In this document: positions 11,899-22,336 of the stretch, one piece after another | Layout of the letters: each line of letters opens with the position of its first letter | How positions within the stretch are numbered: the stretch's first letter is position 1 | DNA from: Globodera rostochiensis | Lineage: Eukaryota > Nematoda > Chromadorea > Rhabditida > Heteroderidae | DNA: 64,000 nucleotides | Assembly: GCA_018350325.1 (NCBI GenBank) | Contig: JAEVLN010000006.1 | Span: 3,958,056 to 4,022,055, forward strand | Reading direction: 5' to 3' | The notes under the pieces: generated by a model | What the model was told of the DNA's origin: nothing | What the model saw: the letters and a program-made list of their open reading frames with translations, nothing else | Database searches by the model: none | Position numbers and translations under genes: made by a program

Positions 11899-13316
11899 AT
11901 GCACGTAAACAAAACTCTTGAATTATTCGCTTTGTTATTGTTTTTTGTGGGACTCAGATCCTGTATGGGTAAGTTATCAATATAATTTATTAAATTTATA
12001 AATTAATATTTAACGGTTTTTTGTGGAACTCAGATCCTGTATGGATAAGTTATTAATATAATTTATTAAATTTATAAATTAATATTAACAATAATTCTAA
12101 ATGTATCATATTTTTAGGTGGTGGTGGAAATGCTTCACAGACTGGGAACTCAAGCCAAAATTTGGGAAATACGCAACAAACTAATGCTGTAAGAGGCAAT
12201 CGTGTTGTGATTGATGGCCGACTCGTGGGAGGAAATGCTCAGAGGTCGGTTGTGATTAATGATTGGACAAATTCGATTGTGATTGATGATGGGCACGCAA
12301 ATTCGATTGATCTAAATGGTAGTAATTCAAATACGGTTCGTGTAAAAAAAGGAGAAGCAAATTTGATTGATCTAAATGGTGCTAATGCAAATTCGCTTCT
12401 GATTAATGGCAGTCGAACAAATTCGGTTGTGATTAATGATGTGAATGCAAATTCGATTAATATAAAAGATGGAAAAGAAAATTCCATTCATGTAAATGAT
12501 GCCAATTCAAATTCGATTCAAATAAAAGATGGAATAGAAAATTCGATTCATGTAAAAGATGCCAATTCAAATTCGATTGGGATAAAAGTTGGAAATGAAA
12601 ATTCGGTGGATATAACAGATGGGAGTAATTCAAATTCGATTGGTGTAAAGAATGGCACAGCAAATTTAATTGGAATAAAAAATGGCAATTCAAATTCCAT
12701 TGATGTAACTGCTGCTGTTAATGCGAATGTGATTTCAATGGAAAAAACAAGCGAAAATTCGGTTGTGATCAATGATGGACGAGCAAATACGATTACGATC
12801 AACGATGGCGAAGAACATTCGATTGAGATCAATGATGATCATATTATCGTGAATGATCAACGCATTCAAAATGATGCAAACGCAAATGACCATCATCAAC
12901 ATGAAGATGGAGCAAATTCGATTGTGATCAAAGAAGGACGAACAAATTCAGTTGTGATCAATAATGGTCGAGCAAATTCGATTGAGATAAATGGTGCACA
13001 TATTGTAGTGAATGGTCAACTGATCAGAAATGAAGCACGGAGTCAACAGATCAGAAATCGTGCAGGCAATTTAAGAAATATACAAGTTGCAATAATTAAT
13101 GGTCAACTTATCGTAAATGGTCAACACATCTCAGCTGAACAATGGAATTTGGGCGATTTGCGCCGCCGTTCTAATATTGTTGTGACAAGTGAACATGTTA
13201 CGATAAATGGTCGACATCTTCCACCGGAAGCATGGACAAATGGAGAACAGAGCGCCCAAAATGTGCCAAGAGCAACGCGGCATAGCGATCAACAGCATGG
13301 TTGCGGCATTCAATGA
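11899..13316 (+). CDS. Secreted decapeptide-repeat protein, putative effector-like
   Basis: Exon 1 is 11,899-11,968 and exon 2 is 12,118-13,316, joined across a GT-AG intron in phase 1. They give about 422 residues. Exon 1 encodes a classic signal peptide (MHVNKTLELFALLLFFVGLR, then SCMG), and exon 2 opens with GGGG. From about residue 65 to 260 the protein is a run of roughly ten-residue repeats, consensus N-S-I-x-I-x-(D/N)-G-x-x. Longer imperfect units follow, with IVVNGQLI and VTINGRHL. The alternating hydrophobic pattern with Asn at a fixed position suggests a beta-solenoid fold (inference). There are no transmembrane segments after the signal peptide and almost no cysteines. The conceptual start inside exon 2 at 12,162 is not a real start, since the signal exon lies upstream. 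The C-terminus (about 330-422) is charged, Gln-rich and non-repetitive. A role in secretion at the host interface is inferred only from the signal peptide and repeats. Confidence 0.8.
11936..12087 (+). repeat. Intragenic 76-bp tandem duplication of signal-exon end plus intron start
   Basis: The words ACTCAGATCCTGTATGG and the following AT-rich intron sequence (AATATAATTTATTAAATTTA) occur twice with an offset of 76 bp. The first copy carries the working donor GGTAAG; the second has GATAAG, so the GT is lost. The second copy now sits wholly within intron 1. Confidence 0.85.
12240..13000 (+). repeat. 30-bp coding repeats
   Basis: About twenty units of roughly 30 bp, each with a variant of AATTCGATTGTGATTAATGA, encode the decapeptide repeats of the secreted protein. 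Units differ at many positions, including non-silent ones, so the array is old or fast-diverging rather than a fresh expansion. Confidence 0.85.
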
Positions 13317-13479
13317 TTTTGGCATTGAATGAAAGAAATGAGTGTGTTTGTTGCTCTAGAAAAAACAAATTGATATTTGTAGTGTCCGATTTTTTTTGTT
13401 TGTTTAGAAAAAAAAAATTGTGTATTATGGCAATGAGGTCTAGAACTGTTATTGTGTAAATGATCTATTCAGTATTTGA

Positions 13480-13575
13480 CATTACCGAACCCCAAAAATC
13501 GTCCCCGACCCTCGACATGGCCACCAACCCCGACCTACCCGACCCCGTCCCCAGCCTTTTTTAGGGTCGGAGATC
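13480..13575. repeat. CCCCGACC-type simple array
   Basis: Repeats of CCCGACC and GTCGGG words resembling the interior of the MITE at 41,819-41,997. The ends are not clear. The flanking 13,317-14,230 has one 115-codon frame (13,689-14,036) with no recognisable domain. Confidence 0.4.
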
Positions 13576-14470
13576 GTGGGAGTACGATGGGAGCGCACGA
13601 ATGCCGCATAAACGCCGCAAACAAATCATACTTCGGGGTTTGCATGAGAATTGATGGATTCTTCAAAAAGTGTCAGATTTTTGTTTGAATGTCAGACATT
13701 GCTCTAATTAATGAGCAATTAATAGCAGACTTTGCTCCCATTAGCGAACGACATTTCGACCATAACTCAGTTGGGGTTGAAAATAAAAAATTTGACTTGA
13801 AAAGCTCTACATTTTATCTGCTGACCGCATCCCGCTATCTGCAAAAGCCACCGAGTTGTGTTGATTTAATGGTTTTCAAGCTGCTTTGTTGTAAAATTTT
13901 TACATGCATGTCACGAGCTAAAGAAATTAAAACTCACGTAGTGATACACACTATAGCTCGCCTGAATGCCATTCGATCGAAAATCCTTAACCATCCGGGG
14001 TTTTGTGAAAGCATTTTTACGCTCCGCCCATTCTGAAAAAGGTTATTCCAAAAACGCACTTTCAACACCTAGATTTCTCTTATAAGCGTCCCGCTTGAAC
14101 TGTACTCATAAACGCGCAAGCCAAAAAAGCCTTGATCAATTAAAAGCATTGATTGAGCAGGGAATCGTTATGGCAGGTAAATATTTTGTAGAGCTATGAA
14201 TTCATCAATTCATTTCTTTCCCTTTTCTCATATCGTATTATAATAATTTTAATTTGTCCCTCAAAGTAAAACGTGGCTTGTGTGAGTATACTCTGGATTT
14301 GGAACATCAAATTATTCTCTGTTTATTTCTTCTTATGATTATGCATAAAATATTTCACCAAATGGTCTCTAGTTATTTCTTCTTATAATTATGCATAAAC
14401 TATTTATGCATTTCTTTTTGAAGAAGTTCTGCCAGTCGAAGTCATCATCTTTTTGACTTTAAACACCAAA

Positions 14471-14596
14471 ATGTTCTCTAGTTTATTTATTCTCATAATT
14501 ATCATTGGCTGCGCAGGGAGCGACTGCTCTCATCCAGGCTCGGAATTGGTTGAAAGAGGTCAATCGGAATCTACGCCCCCCGAACACCCTCTATGA
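14471..14596 (+). CDS. Possible 41-residue secreted peptide, or a terminal exon in another frame
   Basis: From ATG 14,471 the frame reads MFSSLFILIIIIGCAG, a good signal peptide, then SDCSHPGSELVERGQSESTP and a stop at 14,594-14,596. However, TGCGCAG at about 14,510 is also a good splice acceptor. The next frame over (ATALIQARNWLKEVNRNL, then RPPNTLYEYLFSD, ending about 14,613) looks equally protein-like. It could continue an upstream segment near 14,115-14,175 (KSLDQLKALIEQG). The signal-like stretch arises from a locally repeated TTTATTTCTTCTTATAATTA motif. I cannot decide between the readings. Confidence 0.3.
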   Translation: MFSSLFILIIIIGCAGSDCSHPGSELVERGQSESTPPEHPL

Positions 14597-14893
14597 ATAC
14601 CTTTTTAGCGACTGAGAATTATTGTTTTTTCAAAAAATCATAGATGTTGAAATCAATTAGATGATGTCATATGATGAATCGTGATCAGCGACCTTTTTTA
14701 CTCAAATTGCATAAAACCTTCATTTATACAAAAAAAATCAGGACCAATCAAAGCACACCATTGCCGAGTTCTCCGAACTCTAAAAAAAGGAAATATATAA
14801 ACCGTATTTTTCCTATTAGTAGCCCATGGGCTTCTAGGCTTCTATTCTCAACGTATTTTTTTGAATTAGGTGCCTATTAACATAGGTACCGTC

Positions 14894-15030
14894 CAGGGCT
14901 GGGCAAAATCGGAATTAAATCCAAAACCCGAAATTTCCGAAACCACAAAAATCCGAAACGATTTAAAATCCGAAATTCGAAAACCCAAAAATCCCGAAAT
15001 TTCCGAAAGCCGAAATCCGAAATTTAAAAA
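14894..15030. mobile_element. Left end of a CCGAAAT-type hAT-like element, right end not found
   Basis: It starts CAGGGCTGGGCAAAATCGG, identical to the left end at 3,455, followed by the same ATCCGAAA array. I do not find the matching CCCAGCCCTG end nearby, so it is a truncated or rearranged copy. An orphan right end of this family lies at about 35,130-35,172, and a diverged one at 8,160-8,200. Confidence 0.6.
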
Positions 15031-16235
15031 AAAAGTAGATATAGGGAAAAAAGATTCATTGGACACAACCGTTGTGCAGTTTTGGTTAAATCCAAACCTT
15101 GAGGAAGCCACAAAATCATACAACGATGCATTTTATATAAAGAAGCAAAAGTCCTAATAATTTGTTGATGGGTTTTTAAAATGGGTGAGAGGCGCCTTGA
15201 GGGCTTAATAGGCTTCGGCCCGACAATTTTTTATGCTGGGCTTCCAATTCAAAATTTTCAAAAAACTCGACAAATTGATTTTGTTCTTTTCCCAAAATGC
15301 ACAAAAAAATTGACTTTTGGGTCCAAAAAGTGCACATTTTTTTTGAAACCTGATTTGTGAGAGACATCAACGCACTCAAACTAAAAATAGTTTTACTTTT
15401 TTCATGTTATTGCTACAATTTTTGGTATCCGAGCGAAACGCTGGACTTAAAAATGTTTTTTAATCAATGAATAGTGTTCGTTTTATTTAACTTCTTGAAC
15501 ATTTTATTTTGTGAAGAAATACTATGCTGAAAGGAGAGAGAGAGGTAGACGACGAGAGTAATTTGGACATTAACGCACCCTATCTAAAAATTGTTTTAGT
15601 TATTCCATAAGAAATCAGAAATTCAGAGGCCCGTCAACCGAGTTGTCGTGTCGAGCAATGCACAAATTTTGGAACTGTTCGACCAAGAGGTTGGACTTAA
15701 ATTCGTCTTCAATAAAGAATGATTTCGACCTTTCAATTGCTTATCAATCTTGCGTCCAATGAGCAAACAAAACGTTGAAGACCGGTTTCGACTTCAAGAC
15801 TCAAATAGTTTTTATGTGAAATTTTTGTTGTCGTCTAAAAAACGAAAAATGAAATTTTTGTTGTCGTCTATAAAGTTGAAATTTTTTGTTTTCAATTAAA
15901 AGACGAAAATCCTCTTAAACCTATTATTTTTATAAAACTCAGGGGGTAGTTTATTTTATGCTATTTATTTAGCATTGGATTCAGTCGAATTTGGAACTGT
16001 CCGACCGAAAGGTTGTTGTACTTAAAAGCGTTTTCTATAAAGATATTTTCAATTTAAAATTAATTCATCATCTTTCTTAAAAAAAGAGATTATATCTTGT
16101 TTATTTTGTGTTAGCAATCTCAATGAAATTATATTTCTTGAACAAATAGTGTGCACAAAATAGAGCAGGCGAAATTTGGACGTCAACGCCAGACACCGTT
16201 GTTAAAAATGATTTTTTTTTTAAATAAGTGGAATT
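15031..16235. other. Intergenic, no gene seen
   Basis: AT-rich DNA with repeated phrases such as TTGGAACTGTTCGACC (15,670) and TTGGAACTGTCCGACC (16,000), suggesting diverged copies of an old repeat. No splice-supported coding sequence is seen. Confidence 0.5.
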
Positions 16236-16643
16236 TTTAAGAACATCAAATTTGGCCAATCTAAATTCAACCTGCTGGGTTCCCTCTCAGATTGATTGAT
16301 TGATAAACTAAATAAGGGCAAAAGTCTGTCGCGCGCCATTACCTTTTTTATTTCGATTTTGTCAGCCCCAAAACAACATCGTTTAATGGCGAATTCGACA
16401 AATAAATGTTCTCTTTTCATTTACCTTTCAGACGAAATTTTATAAATTTATTCTCAATCGACGAATTAAATTGTTCTCTTATTACATTAAAACTAGTTTT
16501 AGCGAGACTTTTTAACTTATTTTTCTAATTAATCGTTTTCTTTCTGAGAAAAAATTATTGGAAAAATTAACCCAAAATGTTTAATCTCCGGCAAGCAAAA
16601 ATTGCCACAAAATTACTCAAATAAACAATTTGCCATTCACAGA

Positions 16644-17667
16644 ATGAAGCAGCACAAATGCCATCGACAAAAATGTTTCCTTTTATTCATTTTCTGCATC
16701 AGCGCAGCTCGAGGCAAGTCCTGGTACTGCTACTTGAGAATTAGCACTTGATGCGTTTTATAAGGATTTAAGCGAAAAATGAGGATTTCCAGAAAAAAGA
16801 TTGGTCCAATTTGAACTTAAAATCTTCAAAAAAAAAAAATTTCCCCATTCATAAAAAAAAGCTGCAATCGTATTTTTTAGATTTTGGTGTACATCACTTA
16901 ATTTTTGGAGCTGGTTGCCATATTTTCTGGCAGATGGAATTACGATAGCTACGAATACGAACGATACGATTTTTTTTCTCAAAATTCAAAAAAAAATTTA
17001 TTTACTAGTTTTTCCAGTTTTTTAAATTATATAACCAATTCGGAATGTCTTAATCATAATTAAAACCATAAATTTTGATGTTGTGGTGGAGAAATAACAA
17101 CATTTCAACATTTTCTGCCAAAAGACGCTTCCTCAAATTTTGAACCAAAAATGCAAATTTTTTTGAGAATTTTGTTTTACTTCTGGGGGGGCGGTGATTT
17201 TAGCAAAAATACGATACGATACTTATGTCTCTAGATTACGATATTTACGATTACGATACGATACACATCCCTGCCATATTTGTACAGGTAGCGGCGATTC
17301 CCAAGGTTCCGCGTCAATTGGTCATGCCATCGGAGCCGGGCCTGCTGGACGGTGAGTGAGGGCATTTTTAGTTGAACCGGACTTGAGCTTCGTGACGAGA
17401 TTTCTCGAGAATTCAGTTTTATTCAAGACGAGATTTCTCGAGAATCTCGTCTCGTTCCGGTCTCTAGTTGAAAGTATGCCAAAAACACTTTCCTAAATTT
17501 TCAGCAGCTTTGGAAACGGCACGGGGCTTGGCTCAGCGAGCCGAGCGGGCCGAGCGGGCCCCTCTTCTGCTGCTGCGGGGCGCGAAAATGGCACCCTTGC
17601 CATCGTTCTTATGCTTTTTATAGCGCTGGGGTGCAATCCGTTTTTTATGGTGCTGGTCATTTGTTAA
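16644..17667 (+). CDS. Small secreted Gly/Ala-rich protein with hydrophobic tail, copy A
   Basis: Exons 16,644-16,713, 17,288-17,351 and 17,505-17,667 give 98 residues. Exon 1 (MKQHKCHRQKCFLLFIFCIS) is a signal peptide with a basic n-region. The middle is Gly/Ser/Ala-rich (SGDSQGSASIGHAIGAGPAG). The C-terminus is a hydrophobic segment (LAIVLMLFIALGC, then FFMVLVIC) ending at a stop. The architecture fits a GPI-anchored surface protein or an N-in membrane peptide. Intron 1 has a GC donor (AG followed by GCAAGT) and an AG acceptor; intron 2 is GT-AG. Phases are consistent and the model is supported by the second copy at 21,344. The family is not recognised. Confidence 0.75.
17372..17466. mobile_element. 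Palindromic CTCGAGA MITE in intron 2 of copy A, left end damaged
   Basis: This is the counterpart of the intact element at 22,078-22,140 and at the same intron site, ending CGTTCCGGTCTCTA followed by GTTGAAAG. The left TAGAGACC has been lost and the interior is longer. The shared site shows that insertion came before the segmental duplication. Confidence 0.7.
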
Positions 17668-18475
17668 AAAATCAGCAGAACGTGCAAGTTTGTTGAACAA
17701 AATTGGTGTTTAATAAATAAATCTTTTTTGTAACTAAAATTTAAAGACATTCTTTAACAAGATTTTTGAGGATTTCCATATTTTGCACCTAGCTTGTAGT
17801 CATTAGGAAAGCAAATCAGGCACAAATTGGTTCAGAAGCTCTCTCCGTTTGTTTCACTTTTGATCAACGGAAGCTAACCGATTCGTCTCTTTTTAAAAGT
17901 TATAGCTTAAATCGTTGCCAAATTGGTGATCTTTCGGTGCCAGACGGCGACAAACTGACCCCCACAACTGTACAATTCGTTAAATCTTTTTACAAATGTT
18001 ATATTTTGATCATGAGATTTGATTATTTTAACAAATGATACCAGCATCATCAATTTATTGGAATTGTATTCGTTTAAAACAAAAAATCGTTTTAGCATTA
18101 CCCTTTTTTGCTTTTGCATCCGTGGAGGGCATTTCTTTGAGTCCGAAGAAGAGCAATCGACGCGCGATGCATGTGCCGGTTGCAACAGATGTTGCGATCT
18201 CTGTGCCATATTGCCGCTTCTGCTGGAAACGCCCGGCGCTTGTCGCGTTTAGAGTAGGAATCGGACTTGAGGTTCGATCGAGAATCTCGATCGGTTCGAT
18301 TTTTTGTCGTTTAAAATCATTCAACCAATTTGTTTTCGTTCTTCGATGTTATTAATTAAATATTTGCGTTTCTGTGCATGTCCTCATCCGGCCAATGTAT
18401 AAGTAATCCATTTTCTTTAAGAAATCAGAAATTGTAGGATGCGTTTTGACTTACCAAAAACCAAAAGGTACTTAG

Positions 18476-18895
18476 GGATCAGGACGTTTGGGCCCCGCCG
18501 TTTGGGCCCCGCCGTTTGGGCCCCGCCATTTGGGCCCCGCCGTTTGGGCCCCGCCGTTTGGGCCCCGCCGTTTGGGCCCCAAGGACCTTTGAAGTGTTGG
18601 AACTATCCAAACGAAACAAATTTGGTATCAATCGAAAGTTTTTGTTGGGTAGATTTTGTATTCAAATCAACAAGGTGATTAAATCCTTTTCAAAAGAGTT
18701 ATAATCGAAAATTACCACAAAACTTAGGTTTTCGCAATTTCAAAAACAATAAGTTTTGAAAGGTTTAAATGATCGTTTAGTTCCAATAGCTTCTAAACAT
18801 ATAGTGCTTTCGATTGGTACTCAATTTTATTTAGTTTGGTTGATTCCAGGAGTTATGGCACTTCAAAGGTCCCTGGGGCCCAAACTACCCACACT
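18476..18895. mobile_element. Insertion unique to unit A, with GGGCCCAAA inverted ends
   Basis: Unit B reads CAAAAGGTACTTAAAAGTGG (25,155) where unit A has about 420 bp inserted. The insert has inverted arms, CCAAGGACCTTTGAAGTG on the left and CACTTCAAAGGTCCCTGG on the right. Seven tandem copies of TTTGGGCCCCGCC at 18,489-18,585 extend the left arm. The superfamily is not clear: the empty site suggests a short target (TTA or TTAA), but the ends are not exact. Confidence 0.6.
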
Positions 18896-19281
18896 CTAAA
18901 ATGGTCCATCGGTGTCCGCTTAAACTTGCATCAAAATTTTAAAAAAAATGATGGATTTAGGCCCCACAGGATATAAATTCGGTTGATCACTTTGGCAATA
19001 TTGAACAATAATTACGGCAACAGGTGTCCTTATTAAATAAGGTAATAATGTTATTTCCAATCATGAAAAATATTTTAAAATTGTTTTTGAATTTAAATTA
19101 TACTATTCGCTATTTGGTCATATTAAATAAAGGAAATGTAACCTAACTAAGGGTGTCATGCTATTTCCAATCATCAAATAAAAAAAGGAGTTTTGTATTT
19201 TCAATTTAAAATTTTAAAATTAATTCATCATCTTTCTTTAAAAAAAAAGAGATTATATCTTGTCTATTTTATGTTAGCAAT

Positions 19282-20350
19282 TAGGGTGGGTCACGGTCGG
19301 TTTTAAACAGGGGGTCCCGGTTTTTGGTTAGGCCGGTTTTGCGACCCCCGGTTTTCGTTTTCGGTTTTTGGCCGACACCCGGTTAACCGAAAACCGAAAC
19401 CGGTTTTTGGCAATTTTCAAATTCGTAAATTTTGGACCAGTTTTTTTAAAACAAATTTCGTTAAATTCCAAAATTTTCTCCGGCGGGGACATCTCCCATT
19501 ACTAAAAATTTGAAAAAAAATTCCCGTATTTTTAAAATTTTGGTTACAAATAAATCTCTCAGCAAATAAAGGGAAAATGCACCCCCTAAAAACTGATTTT
19601 TTCATACCCCCTCCCCCAAAGCAAAACCCTAAATACGTGCCGGCCTCTAAAATTAACGATGTAAAAATAATTTTATCAAATTTTAGAAATGAGCACGCTT
19701 TTGTTTAGCAAACTCAATAATTTTTAGACCAATTTTCGTATGAAATTCCTGCAAAAATTCAAAATTTAAAAAAATTGCTTAAGAAAAACCAGTGGCTTTT
19801 ATAGGCCTATTTTAAGCTTCTGAGGCAGAGGGCGGGTCGGCGGTGCCGATAGGCGCCGCCGATAAAATTTTGAATTTTTGACTCAATTTGTTAAGAGAAT
19901 TGCACCCAAAATTTTAAAAATACGACAATTTTTGTAAGCTTTTTCGGGATGGGAGGGGCTCATCGGCACCGAAAGGCTCTGTCGGGAAATGTTTTTGAAT
20001 TTTTATAGGAAGTTCGTACAAAAATTGCCCAGCAATTAGCAATTTTACAAAGAAAAAATTAAACAATATTTGCTTCGTCCACTATAGATGCTGCCCGAAA
20101 GTGATAAAAAATAAATTACTCAGTCTGGGGTGGGGTCACTCACCTTTGAACAAAGTTATTTTTTAAATATTCAGTGAATTCGTCCAAGAAAAAAAATGAA
20201 ATGAAAAACTTGTGAATTGTAACTAATTAAAAAAAAATGGAAATTTAAAAAACTTTTGGAATTGTTTACACACCGTAAAGTTCAAAGAAGGTTTGAAAAA
20301 AACAATCAACCCAGCCGGGATCTGAACTCGTGCCCCCCCCCCAAATATTA
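19282..20350. mobile_element. CCGGTTTT-type element with GGCGCC core, right end unresolved
   Basis: It begins TAGGGTGGGTCACGGTCGG, followed by an array of CGGTTTT words and CCGAAAACCG. It then has the core GGTGCCGATAGGCGCCGCC (19,840-19,862), and near 20,310-20,340 a tRNA-like tail (CAGCCGGGATCTGAACTCG, read as the minus-strand T arm). The interior order matches the hAT-like elements at 3,455 and 10,300, but no right terminus or target duplication was found. It lies between duplication units A and B. Confidence 0.55.
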
Positions 20351-20489
20351 AATCATAATATTTGAAAATTCTCCGAACCCACTAAAATAAGAACATAACA
20401 AATTTGGGCAATTTAAATTCAACCTGCTGGGTTCCCTCTCAGATTGATTTTGATTTGTAATATAATAAGGGCAAAAGTCTGTCGCGCGC

Positions 20490-21068
20490 GGCTCCCGGTC
20501 GTCAGTGGAAAATGCGTCAGTGATTATTAAAAGTCATGCAAAACATGCTTCTGGAGGTATTGGGGCCTAAGAATCCAATTCTGAGCTCTGTTACAGCCAA
20601 TTCCGAACCCCGGATCAGAATTCGAATTTAGTCGAAAATTCAAATTTTTCCAAAAATCAAGTTTGGCGGCTAACCCGTCCTAAGCCAACCACGATTGCCA
20701 ATTCTGTCTAGTACTGAAGCTAAGCCTAGCTAGGCCAAGCCACCCTGGCTTGGGTTTGTTAGGCTGAGGACTAAGCATAGCTTAAGCCTATCTTAGGCTT
20801 AGCTTAAAACGTCAGGAGATTCGGGAAGTTTTGGCTTCGGTGGGATTCGAGACACTTTACAACAAAAGTAATAATCGAATTTACTTTTGAATGATTTTGA
20901 GACCCAAAATGGATTTCTGTAAAATTGTTCGAATTTGGTTCGAGGTTCGAAATCGTCAGAAATGGATGTTAGAATTATAGTCTAAGCCCCTAAATCCGAT
21001 AAAAACACTTTTTTCTCGACTTTTAATAATCACTGACGCATTTTCCACTGACGCATTTTCCGGTCACC
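20490..21068. mobile_element. TIR element with 9-bp duplication (Mutator-like size), inserted in unit B
   Basis: It is flanked by GTCGCGCGC at 20,481-20,489 and 21,069-21,077. The empty site in unit A (about 16,330) confirms the boundaries. The left arm GGCTCCCGG runs into GTGGAAAATGCGTCAGTGAT, which is inverted at the right end (ATCACTGACGCATTTTCCAC). A 9-bp target duplication is typical of Mutator-like elements. No transposase is present. The interior contains TTAGGCTTAGCTTAAG-type palindromic words. Confidence 0.8.
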
Positions 21069-21343
21069 GTCGCGCGCCCTTACCTTTTTTATTACGATTT
21101 TGTCAGCCCCAAAACAACATCGTTTAATGACAAATTCGACAAATAAATGTTCACTTTTCATTTACCTTTCTGAATAAATTTATTCTCAATCGACAAATTC
21201 TATTTTTTGTTCTTATTACATTTTTAACTTATGTTTTCTAAATACCTAACCGCTTTCTTTCCTAAAAAAATTATTGGATAAAAAACCCAAAATGTTTAAT
21301 CTCCGGCAAGCCAAAATTGCCACAAAATTATGCCATTCACAGA

Positions 21344-22336
21344 ATGAAGCAGCACAAATGCCATCGACAAAAATGTTTCCTTTTATTATTCATTTTTTGC
21401 ATCAGCGCAGCTCGAGGCAAGTCCCGGGTACTGCTACTCGAGAATTATCTCTTAATGCGTTTTATGGGAAAAATGAGGATTTCCAGAAAAAAGATTCGTC
21501 CAATTTGAAGTTAAAATTTTCAAAAAAAAATTTCCCCAATTTATAAAAAGCTGCAATCGTATTTTTTAAATTTTAGTGCACATCATCTTAATTTTTAGAG
21601 CTGGTTGCCATATTTTCTGGCAGATGAAATTACGATAGTTACGAATACGAACGATACGATTTTTTTTTTCTCAAAATCCAAAAAAAAAAAAATTTTTTTA
21701 GTAGTAATTTCCAGTTTTTTAAATTATAATAAACAATTCGGAATGTTTTATTCATAATTGAAACAATAAATTTGATTCTGTGGTGGAGAACAACATTTCA
21801 ACATTTTCTGCCAAAAGCCGCTTCCTCAAATTCTGAACCAAAAATGCAAATTTTTTTTGAGAATTTTGTTTTACTTCTGGGGGGGGCGGTGATTTTAGCA
21901 AAAATACGATACGATACTTGTGTCTCTAAATTACGATCTTTACGATTACGATACGATACACATCCCCGGCCATATTTGTACAGGTAGCGGCGATTCCCAA
22001 GGTTCCGCGTCAATTGGTCATGCCATCGGAGCCGGGCGGCCTGCTGCACAGTGAGTGAGGGCATTTTTAGTTGAAAGTAGAGACCGGACTTGAGCTTCGA
22101 GACGAGATTTCTCGAGAATCTCGTCTCGTTCCGGTCTCTAGTTGAAAGTATGCGAAAAATATTTTTCTAAATAAATTTTCAGCAGCTTTGGAAACGGCAC
22201 GGGGCTTGGCTCGGCGAGCCGAGCGGGCTCCTCTTCTGCTGCTGCGGGGCGCGAAAATGGCACCATTGCCATCGTTCTTATGCTTTTTATAGCGCTGGGG
22301 TGCAATCCGTTTTTTATGGTGCTGGTCATTTGTTAA
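21344..22336 (+). CDS. Small secreted Gly/Ala-rich protein with hydrophobic tail, copy B
   Basis: Exons 21,344-21,416, 21,984-22,050 and 22,183-22,336 give 97 residues. It parallels copy A: same signal peptide with one extra Leu, same SGDSQGSASIGHAIGAG stretch, and same hydrophobic tail ending LVICstop. Exon 2 differs at its end (GRPAAH versus GPAGR in A), and exon 3 has one Arg-Ala-Gly repeat fewer. Intron 1 again uses a GC donor; intron 2 carries a 63-bp MITE. Both copies keep open frames and matching phases, so both may be functional. Confidence 0.75.
22078..22140. mobile_element. 63-bp palindromic MITE with perfect 8-bp duplication
   Basis: It starts TAGAGACCGGACTTGAGC and ends TCGTTCCGGTCTCTA, with an almost fully palindromic interior (CGAGATTTCTCGAGAATCTCG). 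It is flanked by GTTGAAAG at 22,070-22,077 and 22,141-22,148. It lies in intron 2 of copy B, with a damaged counterpart in copy A. Confidence 0.85.

Larger units (their letters stand above)
16236..19265. repeat. Tandem segmental duplication, unit A
   Basis: This unit corresponds to 20,395-25,800 in the same order. Both units contain CAACCTGCTGGGTTCCCTCT (16,270 and 20,420), the small secreted-protein gene, the TTTGATCAACGGAAGCTAAC block (17,860 and 22,790), GATACCAGCATCAT (18,036 and 22,960) and the GTCCGCTTAAACTTGC block. Unit A has an extra insertion at about 18,476-18,895 that unit B lacks. Confidence 0.85.

Noticed and set aside
12239..12832. Minus-strand frames opposite the decapeptide-repeat gene
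   Set aside because: Shadow frames of the plus-strand coding repeat; no introns or signal.
13689..14036. 115-codon frame downstream of the secreted repeat protein
   Set aside because: No domain, signal peptide or splice extension recognised; left as unsupported.
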